A DNA stretch of 30,644 nucleotides from an uncultured Collinsella sp. Its GTDB lineage: Bacteria > Actinomycetota > Coriobacteriia > Coriobacteriales > Coriobacteriaceae. A model generated the notes under the pieces. That model was not told the DNA's origin, did no database searches, and saw only the letters and a program-made list of their open reading frames with translations. A program made the position numbers and the translations under genes. Positions 1-8,068 of this stretch are shown piece after piece. Each line of letters starts with the position of its first letter. Within the stretch, counting starts at the first letter, position 1. The stretch is from the NCBI GenBank assembly GCA_958403395.1, contig CATXXF010000024.1, positions 1 through 30,644 on the forward strand, read 5' to 3'.

Positions 1-286
1 CGGTGCCCATAGGGACCTTGAGAATCAGGTCCTCGCCGCTCTTACCGTTACGACGGGCACCCTGCCCGTGCGTGCCGCGCTCGGCGCGGAAGTGATGCTT
101 AAAGCGGTAATCGATCAGCGAAGACAGCTGAGCATCGGCCTGGATGACGACATTGCCGCCACGACCGCCGTCGCCGCCATCGGGGCCGCCCTTGGGGACA
201 AATGCCTCGCGCCTAAACGACATGCATCCGGCTCCGCCGTCGCCGCCGCACACGTTAATGCGGCTGATATCGGTGAACTGTGACAA
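1..286 (-). CDS. obgE: GTPase ObgE/CgtA, N-terminal part (cut by window edge)
   Basis: Obg is an essential GTPase that binds the 50S subunit and acts in ribosome assembly and stress signalling. The 95 visible residues are the glycine-rich Obg fold: RINVCGGDGGAGCMSFRREA, then PKGGPDGGDGGRGG, then RAERGTHGQGARRNGKSGED. The GTPase (G) domain lies beyond position 1. The start is a TTG at 286-284. A strong AGGAGG lies about 8 nt upstream, and the first in-frame ATG falls inside the conserved Obg fold, so TTG is the credible start. It is the third gene of rplU-rpmA-obgE, a classic conserved order, but a terminator-like hairpin at 303-346 separates it from rpmA. Identity is very secure. Completeness cannot be judged here. 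Confidence 0.96.
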   Translation of the reverse strand, partial: MSQFTDISRINVCGGDGGAGCMSFRREAFVPKGGPDGGDGGRGGNVVIQADAQLSSLIDYRFKHHFRAERGTHGQGARRNGKSGEDLILKVPMGT

Positions 287-302
287 CAGAATCGCCTCCT
301 AC

Positions 303-346
303 AAAAAAGAGGGAGACCCTTGAATCCTAAAACTCAAGTGCCTCCC
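303..346 (-). terminator. Intrinsic terminator or attenuator between rpmA and obgE
   Basis: Read on the minus strand, an outer GGGAG/CTCCC pairing (342-346 with 311-315) encloses an inner CTTGA/TCAAG pairing (334-338 with 319-323). The hairpin is followed by a run of six T (complement of 303-308). Only about 16 nt separate the T-run from the first base of obgE. There is no room for a separate promoter, so obgE is probably expressed by partial read-through. Confidence 0.75.
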
Positions 347-371
347 ACATATGTGCTCTATGAAGGGTGAA

Positions 372-629
372 TTACGCGTTCGCGAGCGGGCGTACGCTGA
401 CCCTGTGCTTGATACCCTTGTGGAACTCAACGGTACCGTCGACCAGCGCGAACAGCGTGTCGTCCTTACCACGGCCAACGTTCTCACCCGGGTGGATGTG
501 CGTGCCGTGCTGACGGACGAGAATCGTGCCCGTGGTTACCGTCTGGCCGGCATAGCGCTTCGTGCCAAGGCGCTGACCGCGGGAGTCACGGCCATTACGG
601 GAGGAACCGAGTCCTTTTTTGTGTGCCAT
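372..629 (-). CDS. rpmA: 50S ribosomal protein L27
   Basis: L27 (bL27) sits near the peptidyl transferase centre, and its N-terminal tail reaches toward the P-site tRNA. The 85-residue product has normal length and begins MAHKKGLGSSRNGRDS, followed by the diagnostic RLGTKRYAGQ, GTILVRQHGTHIHPG and NVGRGKDDTLFAL. It has no N-terminal extension, unlike Firmicutes L27, where the extension is removed by the Prp protease; no prp gene lies between rplU and rpmA. The gene is 33 bp downstream of rplU and shares its promoter. A terminator follows at 303-346. Confidence 0.98.
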   Translation of the reverse strand: MAHKKGLGSSRNGRDSRGQRLGTKRYAGQTVTTGTILVRQHGTHIHPGENVGRGKDDTLFALVDGTVEFHKGIKHRVSVRPLANA

Positions 630-662
630 TGTGTATACCTACTCTTTCGTTACGAGTGTAAT

Positions 663-1037
663 CTACTCGGCGACGGGAGCCTCGGCAACAGCCTCAGCCT
701 CTGCCTTGACAGCCTTCTTGGCGCGGGAGGTAGCCTGAACCTTCACGATCTTCAGCTTGGTGAGCTGCTGACGGTGACCCTTCAGACGACGATAGCGCTT
801 GCGCTTGTGGAACTTGAAGACCAGCTGCTTCTCGCCCTTGAACTGCTCAACGATCTGAGCGGTAACCTTGGCCTTGGCCAGCTTGTCGGGATCGGTGACG
901 ATCTTCTTACCATCGTTGAGGAAGATAACCGGCAGGGTGACCTTGTCGCCCTCATTGCCCTCGATCTTCTCGACGGTGATGACATCGTCGGTGGCGACCT
1001 TGTACTGCTTGCCGCCCGTGTTAACGATTGCGTACAT
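663..1037 (-). CDS. rplU: 50S ribosomal protein L21
   Basis: L21 (bL21) binds 23S rRNA in the large subunit. The start is ATG 1037-1035, giving MYAIVNTGGKQYKV, the canonical L21 N terminus. An in-frame start 21 nt further upstream would add seven residues not typical of the family. The GGGCAAG purine stretch just upstream of 1037 is a modest ribosome-binding site. The core (FKHKRKRYRR-like FKFHKRKRYRRLKGHRQ, residues about 74-90) is normal. After about residue 103 there is an Ala/Glu-rich tail ending EAVAEAPVAE, an extension often seen in high-GC bacteria. The product has 124 residues. It is the first gene of the L21-L27 unit, with a candidate promoter at 1080-1108. Confidence 0.97.
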   Translation of the reverse strand: MYAIVNTGGKQYKVATDDVITVEKIEGNEGDKVTLPVIFLNDGKKIVTDPDKLAKAKVTAQIVEQFKGEKQLVFKFHKRKRYRRLKGHRQQLTKLKIVKVQATSRAKKAVKAEAEAVAEAPVAE

Positions 1038-1079
1038 GTTTACTTGCCCTTCATGCATCAGTTAGTGCAACAGCCGAAT

Positions 1080-1108
1080 ATAGTAGCAGGCGAAAATACC
1101 CCCGTCAA
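1080..1108 (-). promoter_or_regulatory. Sigma-70-type promoter for rplU-rpmA
   Basis: On the minus strand TTGACG (1108-1103) is followed after 17 nt by TACTAT (1085-1080). The start would fall about 35 nt ahead of the L21 ATG. The -35 box overlaps the stop codon of the upstream DUF2344-like gene. The ribosomal pair can therefore be expressed separately from the radical-SAM genes. Confidence 0.6.
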
Positions 1109-1917
1109 CGAGTATGTGGAGCAAATCCACAAGTTCGCACAGGTATGGGGCTGACGAGTCGGCCCTCGTCGTCCTCGCATGCTTGATTCTGACGCTCGAC
1201 ATCGTAGGAGCAGATGGTCACGAGGTCTTGCATACCGGTGGAAACAATAGGTGCATCCACGCCCGGGGTCAAGCCCTGCAACAAAACATCAGCAGCAGAA
1301 AGCAAAATTTCCGGACGCATGGAGCCCTCGTTGTCGGCATGGGTGTCGAGCATGAGCACCAAATGGTCCGGGCGCTCCCCCGCCGTGAGCTCATAGCCCA
1401 CGAGCGTGTGATCCAAATCCAAGCGCTTGCTCTTTTTGCCGCGCTCGTAGTCGATGCCGTGGCCCGCGCGCAGCGTGTCGATCGCACGACGCACCTCGTC
1501 GGCGCTTACGGGCGCCTCGGGATCCAAGTGCAGGTCGATGCGATACGACAGGCGCGTGAGCTGCGCCGTCAACGCCGGCGTGCGCACGTCGATGTACGCC
1601 GCCTCGATGGGCGCCAGATCGGCCGGAGACGCCGCAGCCAGGCGCCCAAACGCCTCGTCGAGCGCCACGAACTCGGTCATAAACAGGTCATACCACTCGC
1701 AGGTCGACGACGTACCAACCGGTAGCGCCGAAGAGAAGCCCACGCGCATGTGCGGAGAGAAGCCCTGCGTGACGGCATAGGGAAGTCCCGCACGGCGCAC
1801 GATGCGCTCAATGGTATGGATCACTTCGAGATGGCCCAGGTACTTAAGGCGATCGCGCTTGCCATAGCGAACACGAAGCCTAAAGAGCGAGGGGTTGTCG
1901 GTCAGGCGCTCACTCAT
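1105..1917 (-). CDS. TIGR03936/DUF2344-family radical SAM-associated protein
   Basis: This 270-residue protein is the family usually found fused to, or directly behind, the TIGR03960 radical SAM protein. The family N-terminal pattern is clear: RLRVRYGKRDRLKYLGHLEV, then RAGLPYAVTQGFSPHMRVGF and SSALPVGTSSTCEW. No Cys cluster for an iron-sulfur site is visible, so it is probably an accessory or substrate-handling partner rather than the radical enzyme. Its ATG overlaps the stop of the upstream gene (ATGA, 4 nt), implying translational coupling. In many Firmicutes the pair stands next to ribonuclease G and rplU; here rplU follows directly without the RNase gene. The biochemical role is unknown. 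Family assignment is from memory of the conserved N terminus. Confidence 0.88.
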   Translation of the reverse strand: MSERLTDNPSLFRLRVRYGKRDRLKYLGHLEVIHTIERIVRRAGLPYAVTQGFSPHMRVGFSSALPVGTSSTCEWYDLFMTEFVALDEAFGRLAAASPADLAPIEAAYIDVRTPALTAQLTRLSYRIDLHLDPEAPVSADEVRRAIDTLRAGHGIDYERGKKSKRLDLDHTLVGYELTAGERPDHLVLMLDTHADNEGSMRPEILLSAADVLLQGLTPGVDAPIVSTGMQDLVTICSYDVERQNQACEDDEGRLVSPIPVRTCGFAPHTR

Positions 1918-3791
1918 GCGCGATCACCCATCAATACATTCTTGGCGTGGAGCGTGGGGCAGATCCCGCAGCCGGTGCACGACGTGCGGGTGCAGTCGGG
2001 AGTCGTGACGCCCTCGAGCGAGCGACGGTACTCGCGCTCGAGGAAGCCGCGCGTGCAGCCGGGGCTCACGTGCTCCCACGGCAGGCGCCAGTCCAACTCG
2101 TAGGGCAGGTGCACGAGCTCATTGAGGTCGATGCCGTTTTTGGCAGCAGCCTCCTTCCAGTTATCGAGCGAGAAATGCTCTACCCAGGCGTCAAAGCGAG
2201 AGCCCGAGCGCCAAGCATCGATGATGACGGGCGTCATGTCGCGACCGGCGCGGGACAGCGCGGCCTCGATGAGCGAAGTCTCGGCATCGTGGTAATGCAC
2301 GCGGACGGCACGGTTGCGAACGCTCGTGATAAGCAGCTTCTGGCGACGCTTGACGTCGTCGTAGTCGAGCTGCGGGCACCACTGGAACGGCGTGGCAGCC
2401 TTGGGGATAAAGACCGAAACCGAGATCGACACCGAAATCGAGCCGCGACGAGCCTTGGGCACCACGGAACGACCGAGCTCCAGCACGTGATCGGCCAGAT
2501 TGGCGATGGCCACGATGTCCTCGTCGCGCTCGCCGGGAAGGCCCATCATAAAGTAGAGCTTCATACGGTTCCAGCCGGCCTCGAAGGCCGCCTTGGCCGC
2601 ACGGTCCAAGTCCTCCTCGGTCACGTTTTTGTTAATGATGTCGCGCATGCGCTGGCTGCCGGCCTCGGGCGCGAACGTCAGGCCGCCCTTCTTTTCGCCG
2701 GCAACCGACTCGGCCATATCCACGCCAAACGAATCCAGGCGCTGCGACGGAATAGACACGCGAATACCCGTATCCTCCAGGCGACGGTTGAGCCTGCCGA
2801 GCACATCGCGAATGCAGGAGTGGTCGGTCGTGGAGAGCGAGGTCAGCGACACCTCGTCATAGCCGGTCTTTTCCAGACCCTGAATCACCGACGAGACGAT
2901 CTGGTCGGCCGAGCGCTCACGCACCGGGCGATACGTCATGCCGGCCTGGCAAAAACGACAGCCGCGGGCGCAGCCGCGAAGGATCTCGATAGACAGGCGG
3001 TCGTGGACCAGCTGCGCATAGGGCACGCACGACTGCGACAGCGGATTCGTGGCGCCGAAATCCTCGACGACGCGCTTGAAGACCACCGTCGGCGCATCCT
3101 TGCCCTCACGCGGCACGGTATAGCCATGCGGCGAGCAGGGCTCGTCGTGACGCACCTCGTAGAGCGACGGCACGTAGTTGCCGGCAATGGATGCAAGCTG
3201 CTCAACAATCTGCGCGCGCGGGACTCCTTCGTCACGCAGGCGGCGATGCAGCTGACAGGTCTCGAGCAGCGATTCCTCACCCTCACCGATGAGGATGGCA
3301 TCGAAGAAGGCCGCGTACGGCTCGGGGTTGTACACCGAGGGACCGCCGGCGATGATAATGGGGTCGTCCTCGGTGCGGTCGGCCGCTAACAGCGGAATGC
3401 CAGCGAGGTCGAGAGCCTCGAGGAAGTTCGTCACCGCCATCTCGTGCGGCACATGCAGACCGACGATATCAAACGAAGCGACCGGCGCTGCACCCTCGAG
3501 CGAGAGCAGCGGAATACCCGCCTCGCGCATGGCATCACCCATATCGGGCCACGGCACATAGCCACGTTCGCAGGAGATGCCCTCGGCCTGGTTAAGGATG
3601 TTGTAGAGGATGGCGATGCCCTGGTTGGGCAGACCGACCTCGTACACATCCGGGTAGATCAGGCAGCAACGGTAGTCGGCATCGGCCTTGGAAAGCGTGC
3701 CCCACTCGTGATCGATATAGCGACTCGGCTTCTCGACCTTGGCGAGCAGCGGCTCAATTAAATGAAAACAGTCTTGGTATGCAACGCGCAA
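1914..3791 (-). CDS. B12-binding-domain radical SAM protein, TIGR03960 family
   Basis: The 625-residue product has an N-terminal cobalamin-binding-like region (about residues 40-190, with PDVYEVGLPNQGIAILYNIL and IIAGGPSVYNPEPYAAFFD). A radical SAM barrel follows, with the iron-sulfur motif C274-x3-C278-x2-C281 in ILRGCARGCRFCQAGMTYRP and later barrel motifs such as KLYFMMGLPGERDEDI. A C-terminal Cys cluster (CTRTSCTGCGICP) may hold a second metal site or bind RNA. Relatives such as RimO, MiaB and RumA-like proteins modify tRNA or ribosomal proteins, and the ribosomal neighbours make an RNA or ribosome substrate plausible, but no reaction is established. The start is TTG at 3791, preceded by a weak AGGGGT. 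No in-frame ATG lies near. It starts 10 nt after the DUF697-like gene. Confidence 0.9.
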   Translation of the reverse strand: MRVAYQDCFHLIEPLLAKVEKPSRYIDHEWGTLSKADADYRCCLIYPDVYEVGLPNQGIAILYNILNQAEGISCERGYVPWPDMGDAMREAGIPLLSLEGAAPVASFDIVGLHVPHEMAVTNFLEALDLAGIPLLAADRTEDDPIIIAGGPSVYNPEPYAAFFDAILIGEGEESLLETCQLHRRLRDEGVPRAQIVEQLASIAGNYVPSLYEVRHDEPCSPHGYTVPREGKDAPTVVFKRVVEDFGATNPLSQSCVPYAQLVHDRLSIEILRGCARGCRFCQAGMTYRPVRERSADQIVSSVIQGLEKTGYDEVSLTSLSTTDHSCIRDVLGRLNRRLEDTGIRVSIPSQRLDSFGVDMAESVAGEKKGGLTFAPEAGSQRMRDIINKNVTEEDLDRAAKAAFEAGWNRMKLYFMMGLPGERDEDIVAIANLADHVLELGRSVVPKARRGSISVSISVSVFIPKAATPFQWCPQLDYDDVKRRQKLLITSVRNRAVRVHYHDAETSLIEAALSRAGRDMTPVIIDAWRSGSRFDAWVEHFSLDNWKEAAAKNGIDLNELVHLPYELDWRLPWEHVSPGCTRGFLEREYRRSLEGVTTPDCTRTSCTGCGICPTLHAKNVLMGDRA

Positions 3792-3801
3792 CGGAAAACC
3801 C

Positions 3802-4731
3802 CTAAGCTGCGAGATCGGATGCGTCCTGGTAGGACGCCATAGGACGGGTAGCGCCCGCGACCGTGGTCACCAGATCGCGAACGCGGGAGAACGTGGCAGT
3901 GACCACCTCGTTGGCACGGCTGTAGTCGACATCGCGCTCGTAGAGCGAAACGAGCGCACGGCCCATGCCATAGGTGCCCGCGGCAGCAGTGAGCGCCTTG
4001 ACGGCAAACCCAATATGCGGCGTCTGCTTGACAAGTGCGCGGGTGACCGCGCGGATCACAAGACCGCCGGCAAGCACGCCCGCGACCTCGTAGCCTCGCT
4101 CAGGCTTAATGCCGCGTCCAAAGACGGCAGCGAGCTCAAAGAGCATGCCCACCTGCGCCAGCGCCATGACGGGATAATCGGCGCCCGGCAAAAACGCCAG
4201 CGCACCGGTCGCCATATTGGTGAGCGCGCACGAGGTGATGATACGATTGGCGGCCGCGATGCGCATGAAGGCAAAGTTCGCCGCAAAAGCCGTTTCCTTA
4301 TCGGTGCGATCGAGAATCCAGCGGGCAAGCGTCTCGAGCAGATACGTCTTATCGGTTGCCGCTACCACGCCGAGCATGGGCGTGGACTCCTCGATAAACG
4401 GCACCTCCACAGCAGACTCGGCAAGCACGCACACGGGCGCACCGGCGATCACGAGCTCCTGCACGGCACTCTCCAAGCGGTCGGAACCACACGAGAGCAC
4501 CAGCACCACATCGGTATCGGTCTTTGGAGCAATTCGCTCCTCCCCCAGACGCTCGACGCGCACAATGCCCGAGGTCGTCTGCGGCACAAAGGCGTCACGC
4601 ACCGTCTCGGCCAGAAAGCGCGAGGCGGACGAATCCAGATAGACCGAGACGCGCACCGGCGTATCGGAATCCTTCTTAACGGACGCGCCCATCTTAAAAG
4701 CGCGGGTCAGCTTATCTACGGGAATTTTCAT
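3802..4731 (-). CDS. DUF697-like protein of unknown function
   Basis: The product has 309 residues. Residues 1-130 form a soluble alpha/beta region with repeated hydrophobic strands (VRVSVYLDSS, DVVLVLSCGSD, APVCVLAESAVE), reminiscent of a P-loop-type fold without Walker A. The C-terminal half carries NMATGALAFLPGADYPVMAL, GVLAGGLVIRAVTRALVK and AAAGTYGMGRAL, resembling DUF697, a hydrophobic helical domain normally attached to dynamin-like or Era-like GTPases. A GTPase domain with motifs is not visible. The ATG start has GGAGGGG 7 nt upstream. The gene sits between rodA and the radical-SAM pair, in the same direction and with short gaps (18 and 10 nt). An elongation or membrane role is suggested by position only. 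Confidence 0.65.
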   Translation of the reverse strand: MKIPVDKLTRAFKMGASVKKDSDTPVRVSVYLDSSASRFLAETVRDAFVPQTTSGIVRVERLGEERIAPKTDTDVVLVLSCGSDRLESAVQELVIAGAPVCVLAESAVEVPFIEESTPMLGVVAATDKTYLLETLARWILDRTDKETAFAANFAFMRIAAANRIITSCALTNMATGALAFLPGADYPVMALAQVGMLFELAAVFGRGIKPERGYEVAGVLAGGLVIRAVTRALVKQTPHIGFAVKALTAAAGTYGMGRALVSLYERDVDYSRANEVVTATFSRVRDLVTTVAGATRPMASYQDASDLAA

Positions 4732-4749
4732 AGCAAACCCCTCCAGCGG

Positions 4750-5976
4750 TTACGCGGCGCCCGAACGATGCCGCCATATGGATTGTACGATACCCACCGT
4801 CAGCAGCTGAATCATCATCGAAGACGAACCGAAGCTAATAAACGGTAGCGGAATACCGGTAATCGGCATCATGCCGATGCACATGCCGATGTTTTCGAAG
4901 GTCTGGAACGCCCACATGCCAACGATGCCCACACACGAAAGACGCAAAAACAGCGACTCACACTTAAAGGCGACGCGAATCGTCGAAAAGATCAGCAGCA
5001 CGTAGAGGCACAGGAGCAAAAAGGAACCGCAAAAGCCAAAGGTCTCGGACAGGAAGGCGAAGACGAAGTCGGTGTGGAACTCAGGCAGAAAGCCGCCGGC
5101 CGACTGCGTCGCATGGCCCAAACCCTTACCAAAGAAGCCGCCCGAGCCAACGGCGATAAGCGACTGCTGCAGGTTGTAGGCATCGTCCGAATCGGCATTA
5201 TCGGGGTCGATAAAGACCGTCAGACGGTTCATCTGATACTGCTTGATGAGCACATCATGCCCGAGCAACGAATCAAAGACCGAATCGAGCGCCAGAACGA
5301 GGGCCACCAGGCCCACGAGCAGGGCCAGCGTCGACAGCACCCATTCGCGGCGTGCACCGCTCATACAAATGACGATGGCGCCCGAAACAAGCACGACCAG
5401 GCCCGAGCCCAGGTCGCCCATGGCAACGACGGCCAAAAACGGAATGGACAGCATGCCGCAGAGCTTGACGTAGTCGCGAACGGTATCGATGCGACCGTTA
5501 TACTGCGATCCAAGCGTAGCAATAAAGAAGATGGTGATGAGCTTGGCAAGCTCAACCGGCTGGAATGTCAAGCCGATACCGGGAATCTTGATCCAGCCCG
5601 TCATGCCCAGACCGCCCGTATAGGACAGACCCGGAATCTTGGGCGAGAGGATCACGATCAGGTCGATGACGAGCAACGCCGTCGAGAAATTGGAAATACC
5701 GCGAAGGTCGGTACGCCAGACGAGCACCGCCAGCACCGCTCCGATGCCAATTCCCAGCAGATGGCGTGAGAACGAAGCATCGGCCTTAAACTGCGAAGCC
5801 GACCAGATAATGATGGCACCGTAGGCGACGAGCGCCACTGTAGCCACGAGCACACCGATATGCACCTTTTGGCGAAACGTGCCGCGCGAGGCCGAAAGTT
5901 GCTTGTTGACGCGGTCCAGGCTGCTGCGAGAGCCGGTCTTGGTTGAACGGAACAGATCCGCCGGAGAAAAATCCAT
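4750..5976 (-). CDS. rodA: Peptidoglycan glycosyltransferase RodA (SEDS family)
   Basis: RodA polymerises lipid II glycan strands during elongation, together with PBP2. The 408-residue product has about ten membrane segments. The SEDS signatures are GIGLTFQPVELAKL, the long loop with YQMNRLTVFIDPDN, LQQSLIAVGSGGFFGKGLGH and the terminal GMMPITGIPLPFISFGSSSM. A basic cytoplasmic N terminus (about residues 1-38) precedes the first helix. The ATG at 5976 follows an excellent AGGAGG five nt upstream. It starts only 9 nt after the PBP2 gene, so the two partners are co-transcribed. RodA rather than FtsW is favoured by the mre/PBP2 context. Confidence 0.96.
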   Translation of the reverse strand: MDFSPADLFRSTKTGSRSSLDRVNKQLSASRGTFRQKVHIGVLVATVALVAYGAIIIWSASQFKADASFSRHLLGIGIGAVLAVLVWRTDLRGISNFSTALLVIDLIVILSPKIPGLSYTGGLGMTGWIKIPGIGLTFQPVELAKLITIFFIATLGSQYNGRIDTVRDYVKLCGMLSIPFLAVVAMGDLGSGLVVLVSGAIVICMSGARREWVLSTLALLVGLVALVLALDSVFDSLLGHDVLIKQYQMNRLTVFIDPDNADSDDAYNLQQSLIAVGSGGFFGKGLGHATQSAGGFLPEFHTDFVFAFLSETFGFCGSFLLLCLYVLLIFSTIRVAFKCESLFLRLSCVGIVGMWAFQTFENIGMCIGMMPITGIPLPFISFGSSSMMIQLLTVGIVQSIWRHRSGAA

Positions 5977-5985
5977 CGCAACCTC

Positions 5986-8055
5986 CTATCGAACCGAAGA
6001 ATCGCCCGTGGCCGAAGAGGTATCGGGCTCATCATAAATCACGCCGAGCACGTCGCGCACGACATGCATCGCGGTATCTGAGCCGCCGCCGCCCTGCTCC
6101 AGGACAGTAGCGATGACATACTTGGGATCATCGGCCGGTGCATAGGCGCAGAACCACGCATATTCGTCCTCGCCGCTTTTCTCGCCCGTGCCCGACTTGC
6201 CGTATACCTGCGGCGTCAGGGTGCCAAAGTGAGCCGCCAGGGACGTCGATGCCGTGTAAATCACATCGTGCATGCCGTTGCGAACAAGAGCCAAATCCGA
6301 ATCGCTGTTGATCTTGGCCTCCAGGCGCTTCTTCTTGCCCTTGCCGTTGTACTTATAGGCATCGCCGTCGCCATCGCGCGACACGGCAGACAAAAACACG
6401 TGAGGCACGTACTGTTTGCCGCCGTTGGCAAGACCCATATAGGCGCACGCCATCTGCAGGGGCGTCACCAGGATGTCGCCCTGGCCGATGGCAATGTTGG
6501 TCATATCGCCGGCATTCCACTTGCGGTCCTCGGCAGAGGCGTCGGTGAAGTACGACTCTTTCCACTCGGCATCGGGAATACGGCCCGAGCCCTCACTCGG
6601 CAGATCGATACCGCAGGTCTTGCCTAGACCCCAGCGACGAAAGACCTCCTGCAGGCCCTCGGGATGTTGCTCGTCATAAAAGAACGCCTTGCCCATGTCG
6701 TAGAAGACAGGGTCGCACGAGTTGGCGATACCCGACTGCAGCGTCATGGTGCCGTGGCCAGACGTCAGCCAGCAGCGCTTGCCCCAAGCCTTGCCCAGGC
6801 CCGTCCAATAGCCCGTGCAGTTGGTTGTCTGCGTTGAAGTGTAGGTTCCAAACTCAAGACCGGCCAGCGCCGAGAGCGGCTTGATGGTCGAGGCCGACAT
6901 GTACTGTCCGCTAATGGCGCGGTTGAGCAGCGGGTGCGAACCCTTGTCATCATTGAGCTCGGTCCACACGTCGTTTGAGACGCCACCGATAAAGACGGAC
7001 GGATCGAACTTGGGCTCGCTCGCCATGCCCAAGATCTCGCCATTGTTGGGATCGAGACACACCACAGCGCCGTTGCCGGCATTGCTGTAGCCAGTGGTCT
7101 TGGCAAGCTCGATAGCGCTCGCCAGCGCCGTCTCACAGGCCTGCTGGATCTTAAGGTCGAGCGTGAGCTTAATGTCGGAGCCGGCCTTCGCGGGCACGGC
7201 GCCGGCCTGACCGGTCACATTGCCCGAGGCATCGACCTTGACGGTCTGCTCGCCACGAATACCCTGCAGCAGGTTTTCGTAGTAGCTCTCAACGCCCGCC
7301 TGGCCCACGATATCGCCCGACTGGTACGTAATCTTGCCAGCAGAAGCATCATCATCGCCAGAGGTTTTCTTATTCTGGGCCTCGAGCTGCTCGGAGGTAA
7401 TGGTGCCGGTATAGCCCAAGATATGGCATGCCGTCTCGCCGTATGGATACTGGCGCTCGGTACGCTCGGCGATCTTGACGCCCGGGAACTCGCCGGCGTG
7501 TTCCTTGATATAGGCAACCGTGGAGCGACGGACGTCCGTCGCGATGGTATGCAGGCTCTGAGCGCCCTCTGTATTGTCCTGAATATTGCGAAGGACCGCC
7601 ACGTAAGGCATTCCAAGCACGTTGGCAAGATGGCGAACCAGAACCTCATCCTCGGCAAGGTCGCGGTAGGCCACGACAGCAAGTGAGGGACGGTTCTGGA
7701 CAAGCGCCACGCCATTGCGGTCGAGGATGCGGCCGCGCACAGCGGGTGTGGTAACGGTGCGAGTCTGATTACTATTGGCCTGCTTCTCGTAATAGTCCGA
7801 CGAGACCATCTGCATGCCCCACAGCTTGACGGCAAGTGCCGCAAACATCGCGCCCACACCCGTGGTGAGGATGGAAAAGCGGCCCTTAAAGGCGGTCGCC
7901 GCGGTATTGCCCTCGCCCTCGGTGGCGCGCGGGGCCGTTCCATGCTGTGTATCGTAGGTAAAACGGGAATCGCCTCGACGCATGATGACCAGCGCGACCA
8001 CGATGGCCACAACCAGCACGATACCGGCGATAATAACCGTCATCTGGGAAGACAT
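5986..8055 (-). CDS. mrdA: Penicillin-binding protein 2 (elongation transpeptidase)
   Basis: This is a class B PBP that cross-links peptidoglycan during elongation. The 689-residue protein has a dimerisation domain (TPAVRGRILDRNGVAL, residues about 103-118; ERQYPYGETACHILGYTG, about 200-217) and the transpeptidase motifs S389-T-I-K392, S446-C-D448 and K620-S-G-T623. The second motif is SCD rather than the usual SxN. It has two N-terminal hydrophobic helices: residues about 6-25, then, after a charged spacer, about 61-82, the normal signal anchor. The extra helix puts the N terminus outside and RR26-27 on the cytoplasmic side. The start is ATG 8055 with GGGGAGG about 7 nt upstream; MSSQM continues directly into the first helix. 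It lies between mreD and rodA. Confidence 0.95.
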   Translation of the reverse strand: MSSQMTVIIAGIVLVVAIVVALVIMRRGDSRFTYDTQHGTAPRATEGEGNTAATAFKGRFSILTTGVGAMFAALAVKLWGMQMVSSDYYEKQANSNQTRTVTTPAVRGRILDRNGVALVQNRPSLAVVAYRDLAEDEVLVRHLANVLGMPYVAVLRNIQDNTEGAQSLHTIATDVRRSTVAYIKEHAGEFPGVKIAERTERQYPYGETACHILGYTGTITSEQLEAQNKKTSGDDDASAGKITYQSGDIVGQAGVESYYENLLQGIRGEQTVKVDASGNVTGQAGAVPAKAGSDIKLTLDLKIQQACETALASAIELAKTTGYSNAGNGAVVCLDPNNGEILGMASEPKFDPSVFIGGVSNDVWTELNDDKGSHPLLNRAISGQYMSASTIKPLSALAGLEFGTYTSTQTTNCTGYWTGLGKAWGKRCWLTSGHGTMTLQSGIANSCDPVFYDMGKAFFYDEQHPEGLQEVFRRWGLGKTCGIDLPSEGSGRIPDAEWKESYFTDASAEDRKWNAGDMTNIAIGQGDILVTPLQMACAYMGLANGGKQYVPHVFLSAVSRDGDGDAYKYNGKGKKKRLEAKINSDSDLALVRNGMHDVIYTASTSLAAHFGTLTPQVYGKSGTGEKSGEDEYAWFCAYAPADDPKYVIATVLEQGGGGSDTAMHVVRDVLGVIYDEPDTSSATGDSSVR

Positions 8056-8068
8056 CTACGGGCCTCCC

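Noticed and set aside
1947..3389. 480-codon open frame on the plus strand opposite the radical SAM gene
   Set aside because: Antisense shadow; the minus strand carries the CxxxCxxC motif and family signatures.
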